Positions 26,501 through 35,241 of a stretch of 64,000 bases of DNA are shown here, piece by piece. A program made the translations under genes and the position numbers. The notes below the pieces were generated by a model. That model did not search any database. It saw nothing but the letters and a program-made list of their open reading frames with translations, and was not told the DNA's origin. Origin of the DNA: Dyadobacter fanqingshengii (GTDB lineage: Bacteria; Bacteroidota; Bacteroidia; Cytophagales; Spirosomataceae); NCBI RefSeq assembly GCF_023822005.2, contig NZ_CP098806.1, positions 3,782,001 through 3,846,000 on the forward strand, written 5' to 3'. Within the stretch, counting starts at the first letter, position 1. Each line of letters opens with the position of its first letter.

Positions 26501-27865
26501 TTATAGCTGATCCTTTACGTTGCCTGTAATGCGGTCCAATTCGATTTTTGAGGATAGATAATCATAAACTGCTTCCAGATAATTGGATTTGGCTGATGTT
26601 AATGCGAACTCGGAATCGATAAGTTCCAGCCTCGAAGCGACGCCTTTTTCGTATCTGTATTTTGTGATGGAATAACTGAGTTCTGCTGTTTCAGAAACAT
26701 TCTGCTGGGTTTTGATCCTTTCGGATGTTTCAATCAGACTGGCCAAGACCTGTTTTACTTCGGTTTTCAGTTGCTCCTGCGCATTGTTGTAAATCACATC
26801 GGCTTGCTGTCTCTCGATTTTGCCCAATGCTATTTTATTGATGTTTTGGTTTCCGCTGAAAATGGGGATTGCAAATTGCACTCCGGCGTAGAAAACGGGT
26901 GGGTAAGCAGCGTTGCCGAAACGAAATTGGTTGGTTTGTGTCTGGATTTGATATTGGCTGATAAAGCTCACAACAGGCAATCTAGCCGATTTGTATAATT
27001 CAATCTCCTTATCACTGATTTCCTTGTTCAATGTAAGAATCTGCAAGTCGGGGCGTTGCTGAATGGATAATTTGTACGTTCTGTCCTCGGCAGGAACTGT
27101 TTCGTTGGCATTGAGTTCGAGTGAATCCGAAAGTACATAATTGGTTTCCGAAACATCTCCTAGCAGATTTCTCAATTGCTGCTGGCTTATCTGCAATGCA
27201 TAAGTAAGTCTCAATACATCGGGTTCGAGGTTTTTTACGGACGTGTATGCCCGTAATGTGTCCACCCGCAATGCACGGCCCTGCGCGAGGAGCGAACGGG
27301 AATCATTCAATGCCTTCTGGTTTCTGACGATACTCTCCTTTTGGAGTTTCAATCGCTCATTCAGAACGAGCAGCTGAACGTAATTTTGCTTTACCTGCGC
27401 CACCACGTCGACCTCCCTTTGGCGGAATGAAAGCTGGCTCTGTTTTTCAAGCAGCTTTCTGCGCTCGATTTCATGCTTTGCACCTGAATTGTAAATAGGC
27501 TGAACCAAAGAAACTTGCGCGGTGCCAATATCTTCACCGCCAAAACGTCCATAACCTATTTTTTCAGAGCTACCCGTATTACCATTCAGACCGAAAAAAA
27601 CCGGTTTTTGGAAATAATGTTGAAACTGTCCCGTCAAACTAATGTTGGGCATCAACAAACCGCGCGTAATGGCGGTCTGTTGTTTGGCTTTGTGAATGTT
27701 GATCGAATCGATTCGCAGGTCGCGGTTCCGGCTTTGTGCAAGCTCGATTGCCTTTTGCAAAGACAACGGTTGCGCCTGCCCGAAAGACAGCAATGGGCTC
27801 AGCGTCAATGCAATGGCAAATGCTTTTGCCGCCCAGATATATTGATTTAAAAATAACTTTTTCAT
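26501..27865 (-). CDS. TolC-family outer membrane efflux protein
   Basis: 454 residues with a signal peptide (ending TLSPLLSFGQAQ). Two outer-membrane-efflux-protein repeats are visible: SLQKAIELAQSRNRDLRIDS with its following helices, and the second half RPDLQILTLNKEISDKEIEL, then KYRYEKGVASRLELIDSEFA, LTSAKSNYLEAVYDYL. Such proteins form a trimeric channel spanning the outer membrane and periplasm. It is the last gene of the operon after the RND pump (33 bp gap) and adaptor, giving a complete tripartite exporter. Confidence 0.92.
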   Translation of the reverse strand: MKKLFLNQYIWAAKAFAIALTLSPLLSFGQAQPLSLQKAIELAQSRNRDLRIDSINIHKAKQQTAITRGLLMPNISLTGQFQHYFQKPVFFGLNGNTGSSEKIGYGRFGGEDIGTAQVSLVQPIYNSGAKHEIERRKLLEKQSQLSFRQREVDVVAQVKQNYVQLLVLNERLKLQKESIVRNQKALNDSRSLLAQGRALRVDTLRAYTSVKNLEPDVLRLTYALQISQQQLRNLLGDVSETNYVLSDSLELNANETVPAEDRTYKLSIQQRPDLQILTLNKEISDKEIELYKSARLPVVSFISQYQIQTQTNQFRFGNAAYPPVFYAGVQFAIPIFSGNQNINKIALGKIERQQADVIYNNAQEQLKTEVKQVLASLIETSERIKTQQNVSETAELSYSITKYRYEKGVASRLELIDSEFALTSAKSNYLEAVYDYLSSKIELDRITGNVKDQL

Positions 27866-27898
27866 GATTGAATGTGGTATTAATATTTCTTCAAAGGA

Positions 27899-30800
27899 TT
27901 AATGTGTGTGTAATAAAGCCTCTTCTTCAACTGCTACATTTCCATCATCTTTGCGCTTTTTATGCGGTCTGGACAAATAGGAATAGATTGAAGGAATTAC
28001 ATAAAGTGTAAGCACTCCGGCGAAGATCAAGCCTCCCACAACCACAATGCCCAGTGATTGGCGGCTTCCGGAAGCTGTTCCGAGCGATAATGCGATCGGT
28101 AATGTTCCGAAGATCATGGCGAGCGTAGTCATCAGGATCGGACGGAATCTTGATACGGCTGCAATTTTTGCGGCTTCAAATGTTGAGGTGCCCGATTCCT
28201 TGCTTTGGTTGGCGAACTCGACGATAAGGATACCATTCTTGGTGATCAGACCGATGAGCATAATGATCCCGATCTGGCTGAAAATATTGACAGTTTGTTC
28301 CGTAAACCAAAGGCTTAGCAATGCGCCCGTTAATGCCATTGGAACTGTCAAAAGAATGATAAATGGGTCAATCAAACTTTCAAACTGTGCTGCCAAAACC
28401 AGGTAAATAAGGACGATGGCGAAAATAAATGCGAAGATCAAGCTTGAACTACTTTCAGAATAATCCCGGCTTTGTCCTGCCAGTGCTGTGCTGAAACCCT
28501 TAGGGAGCTCTTTGGACGTAATTTTATCCAACTCCTGAATGGCTTCGCCTAAGCTAACCCCTGCGGCCGGTGTTGCTGAAATGGTCGCACTGTAAGCCTG
28601 ATTGTAGCGATAAATTGCCGGAGGGCTAATGCCTTCATTTTGCTTTGTAAGGTTATCCAGAGACACCATTTGGCCACTTCCTGATTTCAAATACAATGAT
28701 TTCAAGTCATAAGGTGCCGATCTGTCTTCCCGATCGAGCTGGCCGATCACTTCATATTGACGATCATTGTGAATGAAATAACCGTATCTTCTGCTACTCA
28801 ATGCAAGTTGCAATGTCTGCCCGATTGCCTGCGTGGAAATGCCCAGCTGCGCGGCACGTTGACGGTCAATGCTAATGCTGATTTCAGGTCGGTTGATTTT
28901 AAAATCCGCGTCAGCGAAGACCAGTTTTTTATTGCTGCTCACCTGTCCCATTAACTTTGGCATAATGTCAATAAGTGCTTTCAAATCAGGCGCTTGCACA
29001 ACATACTGGACTGGTTGTGTATTTCCGTAACCACCAATGGTCGGTAGCTGAATGGGAATAATGAGCACATTCCTGAATTTCTGCGAGGCTGCAACGAGCT
29101 TCATAAAGATCTGCTGTTGCGTCAATCCGCTTTTCCGATCCTTGGGTTCTTTGAGGAAAATCCATTGAAAACCACCGTTCACAGGCTGCGTCAATGTTCC
29201 TCCTGCGGCAGCCACGGCGGTATAAGTGCGCTCCTCGTTCAGATCCGGGATGGAATCGCTCACAAAATTCCCGATATCCTTCATGCTTTGCTCCATACTT
29301 TCATAAGAAGTGCCTTCGGGAGCCATTACCGCAAGTCCAACCATGGATCTGTCTTCCAGCGGTGCGAGTTCGGACGGCAGTTTCGGTGCAAGCCAGAAAG
29401 CAACACCAAACGACACCAGAAGCAGCACGATTCCCAGCCAGCGCACTTTCATAAAGGCGGAAAGTGATCTTGCATAAGCATTATTCATCGCGACAAACCA
29501 AGGCTCAGTCTTTTTATAAAGCCAATTGTGCGAAGTGCCCGATTTGAGCAAATATGCGCTCATCATAGGGGTCAAAGTAAGTGCTACGAAGGCAGAAACG
29601 GTCACCGAACCGGCTACGACAATGGCAAATTCTTTAAACAAACGTCCGGTGAGACCACCTAGAAAGAGGATCGGCAGGAACACCGCGACTAGCGTAATGG
29701 TGGTTGAAATAACTGCGAAATAAATCTCATTGGAACCTTCGCGCGCCGCCTGAATGGGCGACATTCCCTCTTCGACCTTGCTGTATATGTTTTCCAAAAC
29801 AATAATCGCGTCATCGACCACGAGTCCAATCGCCAGAACCAGCCCCAGTAGGGTTAGCACATTGATTGAGAAATCGGCGATGTACATGATAAAGAATGCC
29901 GAAACGATGGAAACCGGAATGGCCAGCAGCGGGATCAATGTGCTTCGCCAATCGCGCAAAAAGACGAAAATAATAAGCGAAACCAATGCGAAGGCGAGCA
30001 GTAATGTTTCCTCTACTTCTGATAATGAGTTTCTTACGGGAACTGTAAAGTCTTTACCAAGGGCAATTTCATATTCTTTTGGAGCTGTCTTTTTAATTTC
30101 TTCAAAACGTTTCTTGAACTCATCCACAATGGCCAGCGAGTTGGCGCCGCGTTGCGGGCTTACACCCGTTCCCACGCCGTAGTCGGCTGTTTTCCCATTG
30201 TAAACGATCATCGCAGTACGCTCATTTTGAGACGACATCACTGCCTGGCCCACATCTTTGAACCGCACAATCGCTCCGTCACTTTCCCGCAGGATCATAT
30301 TGTTGAAATCGTCCTCTGTAACCAGTCTCCCCTGCGTCCGCAATGTTACTTCCGTGTTTTCGCCTTCAATCCGACCACTTGGTAAATCCACGTTTTCACG
30401 TTGCAATGCGGTTTGAATGTCTGTGGGGGTAAGGCCGTAAGAAGCCAGTTTTACCGGATCCATTCTTAGGCGCATCGCCCGTTTTCTGCCTGCGTAGGAG
30501 TCGACCAACCTTACGCCGGGGATGGATTGCAGCCTTTCTTTAATGTTGATATTAACAAAATCGGTAACATCTTCCAGCGTTTTTGTCTTGCTTTGAACGG
30601 TGAGGAACACCAGGAAATCCGCTGGTCCCGCTTTCTCCACAATGGTCGGCTCAATGTCTGTCGGCAGTTGCTGGCGTGATTTTGAAACCTTATCCCGAAC
30701 ATCATTTGCAGCTGCTTCAAGATCCGCATTCAGTTCAAATTCAACGGTAATAATGCTCACCTGCTCGCGGGAAGTGGAAGATACAGAACGAATCCCATTC

Positions 30801-31024
30801 GCTTCTGCAATGGCTTCCTCCAATGGCTTAGTAACCTGGGAGGCAATAATATCGGCGCTGGCCCCGGGATAAACCGTTGTTACCATTACAATGGGCGAAT
30901 CTGTCACGGGATATTCCCGCGTTCCCAAAAATGTGTAACCGACAATCCCGAAAAGTATAAGCAGTACGGACATCACCCCGGCCAGAACCGGCCGGGAAAT
31001 ACTTACTTGTGAAATAGCACTCAT
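27899..31024 (-). CDS. RND multidrug efflux transporter, HAE1 (AcrB/MdtB-like) family
   Basis: 1041 residues, typical length. The N-terminus SISRPVLAGVMSVLLILFGI is the first of twelve membrane helices, followed by the porter domain (VYPGASADIIASQVTKPLEE, then AIAEANGIR). Helix 4 carries the two proton-relay aspartates (GLVLAIGLVVDDAIIVLENI). The second half repeats the pattern (YLVLAAQFESLIDPFIILLT, GLITKNGILIVEFANQ). It pumps substrates from the periplasm or membrane outward using the proton gradient; the substrate cannot be told from sequence. The adaptor gene lies 14 bp upstream and TolC 33 bp downstream. Confidence 0.95.
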   Translation of the reverse strand: MSAISQVSISRPVLAGVMSVLLILFGIVGYTFLGTREYPVTDSPIVMVTTVYPGASADIIASQVTKPLEEAIAEANGIRSVSSTSREQVSIITVEFELNADLEAAANDVRDKVSKSRQQLPTDIEPTIVEKAGPADFLVFLTVQSKTKTLEDVTDFVNINIKERLQSIPGVRLVDSYAGRKRAMRLRMDPVKLASYGLTPTDIQTALQRENVDLPSGRIEGENTEVTLRTQGRLVTEDDFNNMILRESDGAIVRFKDVGQAVMSSQNERTAMIVYNGKTADYGVGTGVSPQRGANSLAIVDEFKKRFEEIKKTAPKEYEIALGKDFTVPVRNSLSEVEETLLLAFALVSLIIFVFLRDWRSTLIPLLAIPVSIVSAFFIMYIADFSINVLTLLGLVLAIGLVVDDAIIVLENIYSKVEEGMSPIQAAREGSNEIYFAVISTTITLVAVFLPILFLGGLTGRLFKEFAIVVAGSVTVSAFVALTLTPMMSAYLLKSGTSHNWLYKKTEPWFVAMNNAYARSLSAFMKVRWLGIVLLLVSFGVAFWLAPKLPSELAPLEDRSMVGLAVMAPEGTSYESMEQSMKDIGNFVSDSIPDLNEERTYTAVAAAGGTLTQPVNGGFQWIFLKEPKDRKSGLTQQQIFMKLVAASQKFRNVLIIPIQLPTIGGYGNTQPVQYVVQAPDLKALIDIMPKLMGQVSSNKKLVFADADFKINRPEISISIDRQRAAQLGISTQAIGQTLQLALSSRRYGYFIHNDRQYEVIGQLDREDRSAPYDLKSLYLKSGSGQMVSLDNLTKQNEGISPPAIYRYNQAYSATISATPAAGVSLGEAIQELDKITSKELPKGFSTALAGQSRDYSESSSSLIFAFIFAIVLIYLVLAAQFESLIDPFIILLTVPMALTGALLSLWFTEQTVNIFSQIGIIMLIGLITKNGILIVEFANQSKESGTSTFEAAKIAAVSRFRPILMTTLAMIFGTLPIALSLGTASGSRQSLGIVVVGGLIFAGVLTLYVIPSIYSYLSRPHKKRKDDGNVAVEEEALLHTH

Positions 31025-31038
31025 GACTAATAGATTTT

Positions 31039-32130
31039 TTATTTAATAGAGACCAACTGAATGGCTGAACCGGGTGTTAACCGCAGCATATTGCTCGTAA
31101 TAATGGTGTCGCCGGGAGCAAGACCCTTTGTAACATGCACTGAAAAGGCATTACGCTCGCCCACTTCAATGGATTTGAAACCTGCTTTGCCTGCATTGGC
31201 CACATACACGCTGTAACCTTTCGAAGATGGGATCAAAGCCTGATTTGGGACCATTAATGCATTACCGGTATTGCTTAAACGTAATGTTAACCGCGCACTT
31301 TGGCCTGGTAACAGCTCACTGCCTTTGTTATCCGTAACGGCCCGCATCAGCAATGTTTTGGTTTTTTGATCGAGCCCCGCTTCGTGCGCAACGATCCGGC
31401 CTTTGTAAATTTTGTCGTTGGATTCTACATTGTATTGCACTTCATCGCCCGTTTTCAGCGTATTCGCATGTTTTTCAGGGACAGCAAAGTCAATTTTCAG
31501 ACGGCTGTTGTCGGTAAGCAATGCGAGCGGACTTCCCGGGGTTACAAAAGCACCGGTATACACATTCACAATGCCCAGGTAACCGCTGAACGGAGCACGG
31601 ATGCTGGTTTTGGCGATCATCACTTTCAATTGCTCAATTTTCGCTTGTAAAACTTTCAGGTTTGTAAAAGCCTGATCGTAATCTTGCTGAATGGCTGCTT
31701 CCCTGTCAATCAGATCTTTAAGCCTTCTTTCATTAAGTAAAACCAGCTTTTCCTGTTGTTTCAATTGTTCCAGTTCGGCTAGCAGATCGGCGTCGTCCAG
31801 TTTGAACAACATTGTTCCCGCGTTGACAAATTTTCCTTCTTTGGCATGTACCGCAACTACTTTGCGGTTCAACTCGCTCGAAATGCTTACTTCCTGATAC
31901 GCCATCAGCGTTCCTGAAACCGTCATTTCCTCATTTAATGATTCCGAATGAAGCACCTGGCCATCAACGGGAACACCAACCGGAGCGACGCTGGCAGCCT
32001 GCTCTTTTGTTGTTGCTTTCGCAGATTCAGGCTTTTCGGACGTGTATCCCTTAAAGAATACAGATAGCAAAATCACGGCAGTTATAATGAGGCCGGATAT
32101 GATCTTGGCAGATTGAATGGTCTTTTCCAT
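31039..32130 (-). CDS. Efflux RND transporter periplasmic adaptor subunit (HlyD/AcrA family)
   Basis: 363 residues. An N-terminal membrane anchor (KIISGLIITAVILLSVFF) leads to the biotinyl-lipoyl-like half motif (ELNRKVVAVHAKEGKFVNAG, TMLFKLDDADL), a short coiled-coil hairpin (about 105-165), the second half (IRAPFSGYLGIVNVYTGAFV), and the beta-barrel and membrane-proximal domains (LPGQSARLTLRLS, VPNQALIPSSKGYSVYV). It links the inner-membrane pump to TolC. It is the first structural gene of the operon, 150 bp after the ArsR regulator gene; a palindrome in that gap is a likely operator. Confidence 0.93.
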   Translation of the reverse strand: MEKTIQSAKIISGLIITAVILLSVFFKGYTSEKPESAKATTKEQAASVAPVGVPVDGQVLHSESLNEEMTVSGTLMAYQEVSISSELNRKVVAVHAKEGKFVNAGTMLFKLDDADLLAELEQLKQQEKLVLLNERRLKDLIDREAAIQQDYDQAFTNLKVLQAKIEQLKVMIAKTSIRAPFSGYLGIVNVYTGAFVTPGSPLALLTDNSRLKIDFAVPEKHANTLKTGDEVQYNVESNDKIYKGRIVAHEAGLDQKTKTLLMRAVTDNKGSELLPGQSARLTLRLSNTGNALMVPNQALIPSSKGYSVYVANAGKAGFKSIEVGERNAFSVHVTKGLAPGDTIITSNMLRLTPGSAIQLVSIK

Positions 32131-32240
32131 GTATAGATTAATTTAAATATTTCGATTGATTGGATAATGGTTTTTTATTTTTCATGGCTAATAGTACTTT
32201 TTCTGAATTCACATTTAATAAGTAAACGCTGGTTACCTAT

Positions 32241-32268
32241 TAATATATCGAAATGTATCGATGTATTA
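32241..32268. promoter_or_regulatory. Palindromic operator-like site before the RND operon
   Basis: TAATATATCGA (32241-32251) and TCGATGTATTA (32258-32268) are inverted copies matching at 10 of 11 positions around a 6-nt centre, 111 bp upstream of the adaptor ATG and 13 bp beyond the ArsR stop. A related sequence lies in front of arsR. The length and AT-rich symmetry are typical of ArsR/SmtB-family operators. This is an inference from symmetry and position. Confidence 0.6.
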
Positions 32269-32280
32269 GGGTAAAAAAAC

Positions 32281-32556
32281 TCAGATTTGTAATTTGTTCA
32301 AAAACTGAACGTATTCATTGAGAACCTCTTTATTCAATTTGTACTTCACGTTCCTTCCTTCTTTTTCTACTACAATCAGATCTGCATCGGCTAGTTGCTT
32401 TACGTGATGAGAAATCGACGGTTGGGTTAAATCAATAAAGTCTGAAATTTCGTGACAATACAAACAATCCTCTTTTTGGCGCAACTCTTGTAATATAAGA
32501 ATACGGCTGGGGTCGCTCAACGCTTTCGATATCCGCTCCACTCTCCTGACCTCCAT
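32281..32556 (-). CDS. ArsR/SmtB-family winged-helix transcriptional regulator
   Basis: 91 residues, the usual size for this family. The winged helix is clear: RVERISKALSDPSRILILQE, then the recognition helix LTQPSISHHVKQLADADLIV and the wing VEKEGRNVKYKLN. A C-x2-C-H segment (DCLYCHEISDF, residues 30-35) lies at the alpha-3/turn position where some ArsR proteins bind metals or sense thiol oxidation. It precedes the RND efflux genes on the same strand, with a palindromic site on each side of the gene, so it probably represses both itself and the exporter. The inducer is unknown. Confidence 0.9.
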   Translation of the reverse strand: MEVRRVERISKALSDPSRILILQELRQKEDCLYCHEISDFIDLTQPSISHHVKQLADADLIVVEKEGRNVKYKLNKEVLNEYVQFLNKLQI

Positions 32557-32570
32557 GATTTAAGATATAT

Positions 32571-32591
32571 AGATAAATTTGAATATATTAA
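32571..32591. promoter_or_regulatory. Second ArsR-operator-like half site upstream of arsR
   Basis: Read on the minus strand this is TTAATATATTCAAATTTATC, matching the site at 32240-32260 at about 17 of 21 positions. It lies 15-35 bp before the ArsR ATG, where bound repressor would block its own promoter. It is less symmetrical than the first site. Confidence 0.5.
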
Positions 32592-32703
32592 TAATACTGC
32601 ACAGTGCGTAGATTACAAAACAACGGAATAAATAATTCCATGACGTGCAAAAAAATTTCTAAATGCATGAAAGCACTCAATGTGGTGGACTCGTAATAGA
32701 CAA

Positions 32704-33972
32704 CTATTCCGTTAATATCACCTCGATCACATGCACGTCCTCAAACCAATATCGTATCTCAAACCCATAAAATCCGACGATCGCTTTTACAATGGCTAGC
32801 CCAAGACCTGTGTTATTGTTGTCGTTTGAATCTTTGTGGAAGCGGTGGAACATTTTTTCTGGGTCAAGCGCGGCGGCTTTGGCTGAATTGGTGATTTTGA
32901 ATGAATGGGTGTTGATTTCCATGTTTACTGTCCCGGCTGAGACATTGTGGACGATTGCGTTTTTTAACAAGTTGGATATGAGGATCGCAGCGAGATCTTT
33001 ACTCATGAGTGCGCGGAGATCAGCTTTTGCATCCAAAGAAATGGTGACATTTTTGAATGCTGCGAAATCAGCAAATTCTTCTGTCAGTTCTTTCAAAATT
33101 TGATTTACAGAGACGATTTCCGCTTCACTGAACTGCCGGTTTTCAATCTTGGAAAGCAGTAAAAGCGACTTGTTAAGCCTTGTGAGCCTTTCCAATGTCT
33201 GAATAACCTGCCCGACCGTCTCCATGTCGCTTTCGGGCAAATTGTTTCTTTCTGCCAGCAGTTCCAGCTTGTTCATGCTGATCGCTATCGGGGTTTGCAA
33301 CTCGTGCGATGCGTTTTCTATGAATTGTTTTTGGCTGCTGTAAATGTCAACAGCGTGGTTTACAAGCGCGCCGACGGTCTCATTCAAAACACGGAATTCC
33401 TTTACATTGGTCTCAACCGGCTCGAAAGACTGTTCCTTACCCAACCGAAAACGCTTCAATTGTTCCAATAAATCATAAAACGGCTTCCAGACTTTTTGCA
33501 ACAATAAATTATTAACCAAAAGAATGCTCGCCAGCAAGGCCACATAAAGCCATATCAATGCAAAAAACAAATCCTCAATTAAATCATCTTCTTCTACCAT
33601 GGAGGAAATGATTTTCAATTCATAATGTTTGCCGTTTTGGAAAAATGTAGTTGACAACATTCGCACAGGTTCCAGGTCCTTCTCATTCTGCATGTACATG
33701 AGCGTGTCCTGATAAATATCCTTGATCTTCCGCGCTTCCTTTTCGGAAATTTCGAAAATTTCATAATTCCCCTCCCCAAATGTATTTCGCGATAATGTGC
33801 CCGGATCTTCCCGCACCTTATCAATGATGAGCATTTTATAATTATCCAAACCGTCGTCCAGACTGTCGTAAACCTCATCCAGCATATTGATATAAAACAG
33901 CACAGCCCACACACTGAGGATTCCCAACAATGCGATCGCGAGATATTTTAATGTATGGTTGAGCAAATTCAT
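32704..33972 (-). CDS. Membrane sensor histidine kinase (HisKA class)
   Basis: 422 residues. Two membrane helices (about 9-30 and 134-157) frame a periplasmic sensor of about 100 residues. The cytoplasmic part has a HisKA domain with FIENASHELQTPIAISMNKL (phospho-acceptor His223) and an ATPase domain (N box ISNLLKNAIVHN, G box NNNTGLGLAIVKAIVGF). No HAMP consensus is evident. The ATG overlaps the end of the OmpR regulator gene by 4 bp, so the two are coupled. The efflux operon lies downstream on the same strand, but ArsR separates them and no direct regulatory link is visible. Confidence 0.9.
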   Translation of the reverse strand: MNLLNHTLKYLAIALLGILSVWAVLFYINMLDEVYDSLDDGLDNYKMLIIDKVREDPGTLSRNTFGEGNYEIFEISEKEARKIKDIYQDTLMYMQNEKDLEPVRMLSTTFFQNGKHYELKIISSMVEEDDLIEDLFFALIWLYVALLASILLVNNLLLQKVWKPFYDLLEQLKRFRLGKEQSFEPVETNVKEFRVLNETVGALVNHAVDIYSSQKQFIENASHELQTPIAISMNKLELLAERNNLPESDMETVGQVIQTLERLTRLNKSLLLLSKIENRQFSEAEIVSVNQILKELTEEFADFAAFKNVTISLDAKADLRALMSKDLAAILISNLLKNAIVHNVSAGTVNMEINTHSFKITNSAKAAALDPEKMFHRFHKDSNDNNNTGLGLAIVKAIVGFYGFEIRYWFEDVHVIEVILTE

Positions 33973-34646
33973 AGTTGCGCCAGTTTATAACCAATGCCGT
34001 AAACAGCCTGAATCTCGATGCCCGCGCTATTTTCTTTGAGCTTTTTACGCAGGTTTTTGATTTGGGAGTAAATAAATTCGTAATCATCCGAATCGTCCAT
34101 ATAATCACCCCAAACGTGTTCGGCCAGGGAGGTTTTATTCACCAACCGGTTCTTGTTCAGGATCATGTACATTAAAATATCAAACTCTTTCCGGTTCAAA
34201 GCCAGCGTATTACCATCAATTGAAACAGTTCTTTCATCCGGTTCCAGTTTCAGATTTGCGATCTCGATCAGATTTTTCCCCTGAAAGGATTTACGCCTTA
34301 AAACCGACTTCACCCTGGCGGTCAGCTCGGCAATATGGAATGGTTTGGTTAGATAGTCGTCTGCGCCCAGGTTGAGGCCCGCAAGCTTGTCATCAAGCGA
34401 ATCTTTGGCCGAAATAATAATGACATTATCGGACTTCTCCATGCTTTTCAGTTCCTGCAAAAGGTTCAACCCGCTGCCGCCGGGGAGCATGATGTCCAGT
34501 AATATGCAGTCGTAATCGAAGGAAATGATCTTGTCCAATGCGCTGCGATAATCTCCGGCGGTCTCCACCAGAAACGCCTCCATTTCAAGTGATTGGCGAA
34601 TCACTTCCGACAGCTCTTTTTCGTCTTCTATTATCAAAATTTTCAT
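33969..34646 (-). CDS. OmpR/PhoB-family response regulator
   Basis: 225 residues from ATG 34646. The frame stays open upstream through the tandem repeat, but those residues are not conserved receiver sequence and the domain starts exactly at MKILIIEDEKELSEVI. The receiver has phospho-acceptor Asp51 (CILLDIMLPGGSG) and the Lys of DYLTKPFHIAELTARV. Residues about 125-223 are a winged helix (LALNRKEFDILMYMILNKNR, LVNKTSLAEHVWGD, IYSQIKNLRKKL, IQAVYGIGYKLA). It forms a two-component system with the overlapping kinase gene. Confidence 0.93.
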   Translation of the reverse strand: MKILIIEDEKELSEVIRQSLEMEAFLVETAGDYRSALDKIISFDYDCILLDIMLPGGSGLNLLQELKSMEKSDNVIIISAKDSLDDKLAGLNLGADDYLTKPFHIAELTARVKSVLRRKSFQGKNLIEIANLKLEPDERTVSIDGNTLALNRKEFDILMYMILNKNRLVNKTSLAEHVWGDYMDDSDDYEFIYSQIKNLRKKLKENSAGIEIQAVYGIGYKLAQL

Positions 34647-34699
34647 CCGGTGCGAAATTGAGAAATAAAACTGGAAAGAATCTGGAATGGTGAGCCCGC

Positions 34700-34768
34700 A
34701 TGCGCGGCACCCGATGCGCGGCATGCGATGCGCGGCATGCGATGCCCGGCATGCGATGCGCGGCACAG
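34700..34768. repeat. Five tandem copies of a 14-bp GC-rich repeat
   Basis: The unit ATGCGCGGCATGCG repeats head to tail five times (34700, 34714, 34728, 34742, 34756); copies 2 and 3 are identical, copies 1, 4 and 5 carry one to a few changes. The unit contains the palindrome GCATGC. It lies between the start of the response regulator gene and the small proline-rich gene, where either promoter should sit. Confidence 0.9.
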
Positions 34769-34821
34769 TTATTGTAACCAGCTTCCTTACATTTCTATTG
34801 AACAACAAACGTCTGAAAACC

Positions 34822-35085
34822 ATGGATATTTACCAAATAGCCTCACAATGGGAAGGGTCGAACATTGAAAACGATCCGTCCGATCCGCGTGAAACACCGC
34901 CATTCGATCCGCGTCCCGAAGTACCATCGCCGGATGTGCCTGAGGAAACGCCACCATTCGAAAGAGATCCGGAAACGCCTCCTATTTATCCAGAACCTGA
35001 ACTGCCTCCTATTGAACCTGTTATCCCAGAAGTGGAACCATTGCGCGATCCAGGCGGTGAGCCCGATATTCCTGCTTTTAATTAA
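34822..35085 (+). CDS. Small acidic proline-rich protein
   Basis: 87 residues from ATG 34822 (MDIYQIASQWEGSNIENDPS). About a third of the residues are proline and a similar share are Asp or Glu, in a loose repeat of the form PETPPFxxxPE (RETPPFDPRPEVPSPDVPEE, ETPPFERDPETPPIYPEPEL, PPIEPVIPEVEP). It has no signal peptide and no membrane helix and must be largely disordered. It is flanked by two unrelated tandem-repeat arrays. I do not recognise it. The strong codon periodicity implied by the repeating residues favours a real gene, but this could be a low-complexity artefact. Confidence 0.55.
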   Translation: MDIYQIASQWEGSNIENDPSDPRETPPFDPRPEVPSPDVPEETPPFERDPETPPIYPEPELPPIEPVIPEVEPLRDPGGEPDIPAFN

Positions 35086-35146
35086 GTTGCAGTCCGCTGT
35101 TGCGGCAGTCCGCTGTTGCGGCAGTCCGCTGGTGCGGCAGTCCGCT
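35086..35146. repeat. Tandem 16-bp repeats after the proline-rich gene
   Basis: The unit GTTGCGGCAGTCCGCT occurs twice exactly (35099-35114, 35115-35130), once with one change (35131-35146) and once shortened at the front (35086-35098). It begins directly after the stop of the proline-rich gene and ends 96 bp before the amylosucrase-like gene. The internal GCGGCAGTCCGC can form a small hairpin, so a terminator-like or binding role is possible. Confidence 0.85.
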
Positions 35147-35241
35147 GCGACGGCATACTGCAGATGTAAGTCTCAATTACTCCTGTTACATTCGTATTAT
35201 TGAAGAATTAGTTGGAGTGAAGTGGCTTAATTTTTTGAATC

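Noticed and set aside
34700..34768. CRISPR-like array
   Set aside because: The 14-bp units are directly adjacent with no spacers and there are no cas genes.
34687..34821. Longer versions of the response regulator and the proline-rich protein starting inside the 14-bp repeats
   Set aside because: The frames are open there only because the repeat has no stops; the receiver domain begins at 34646 and the repeat-encoded residues are low complexity.
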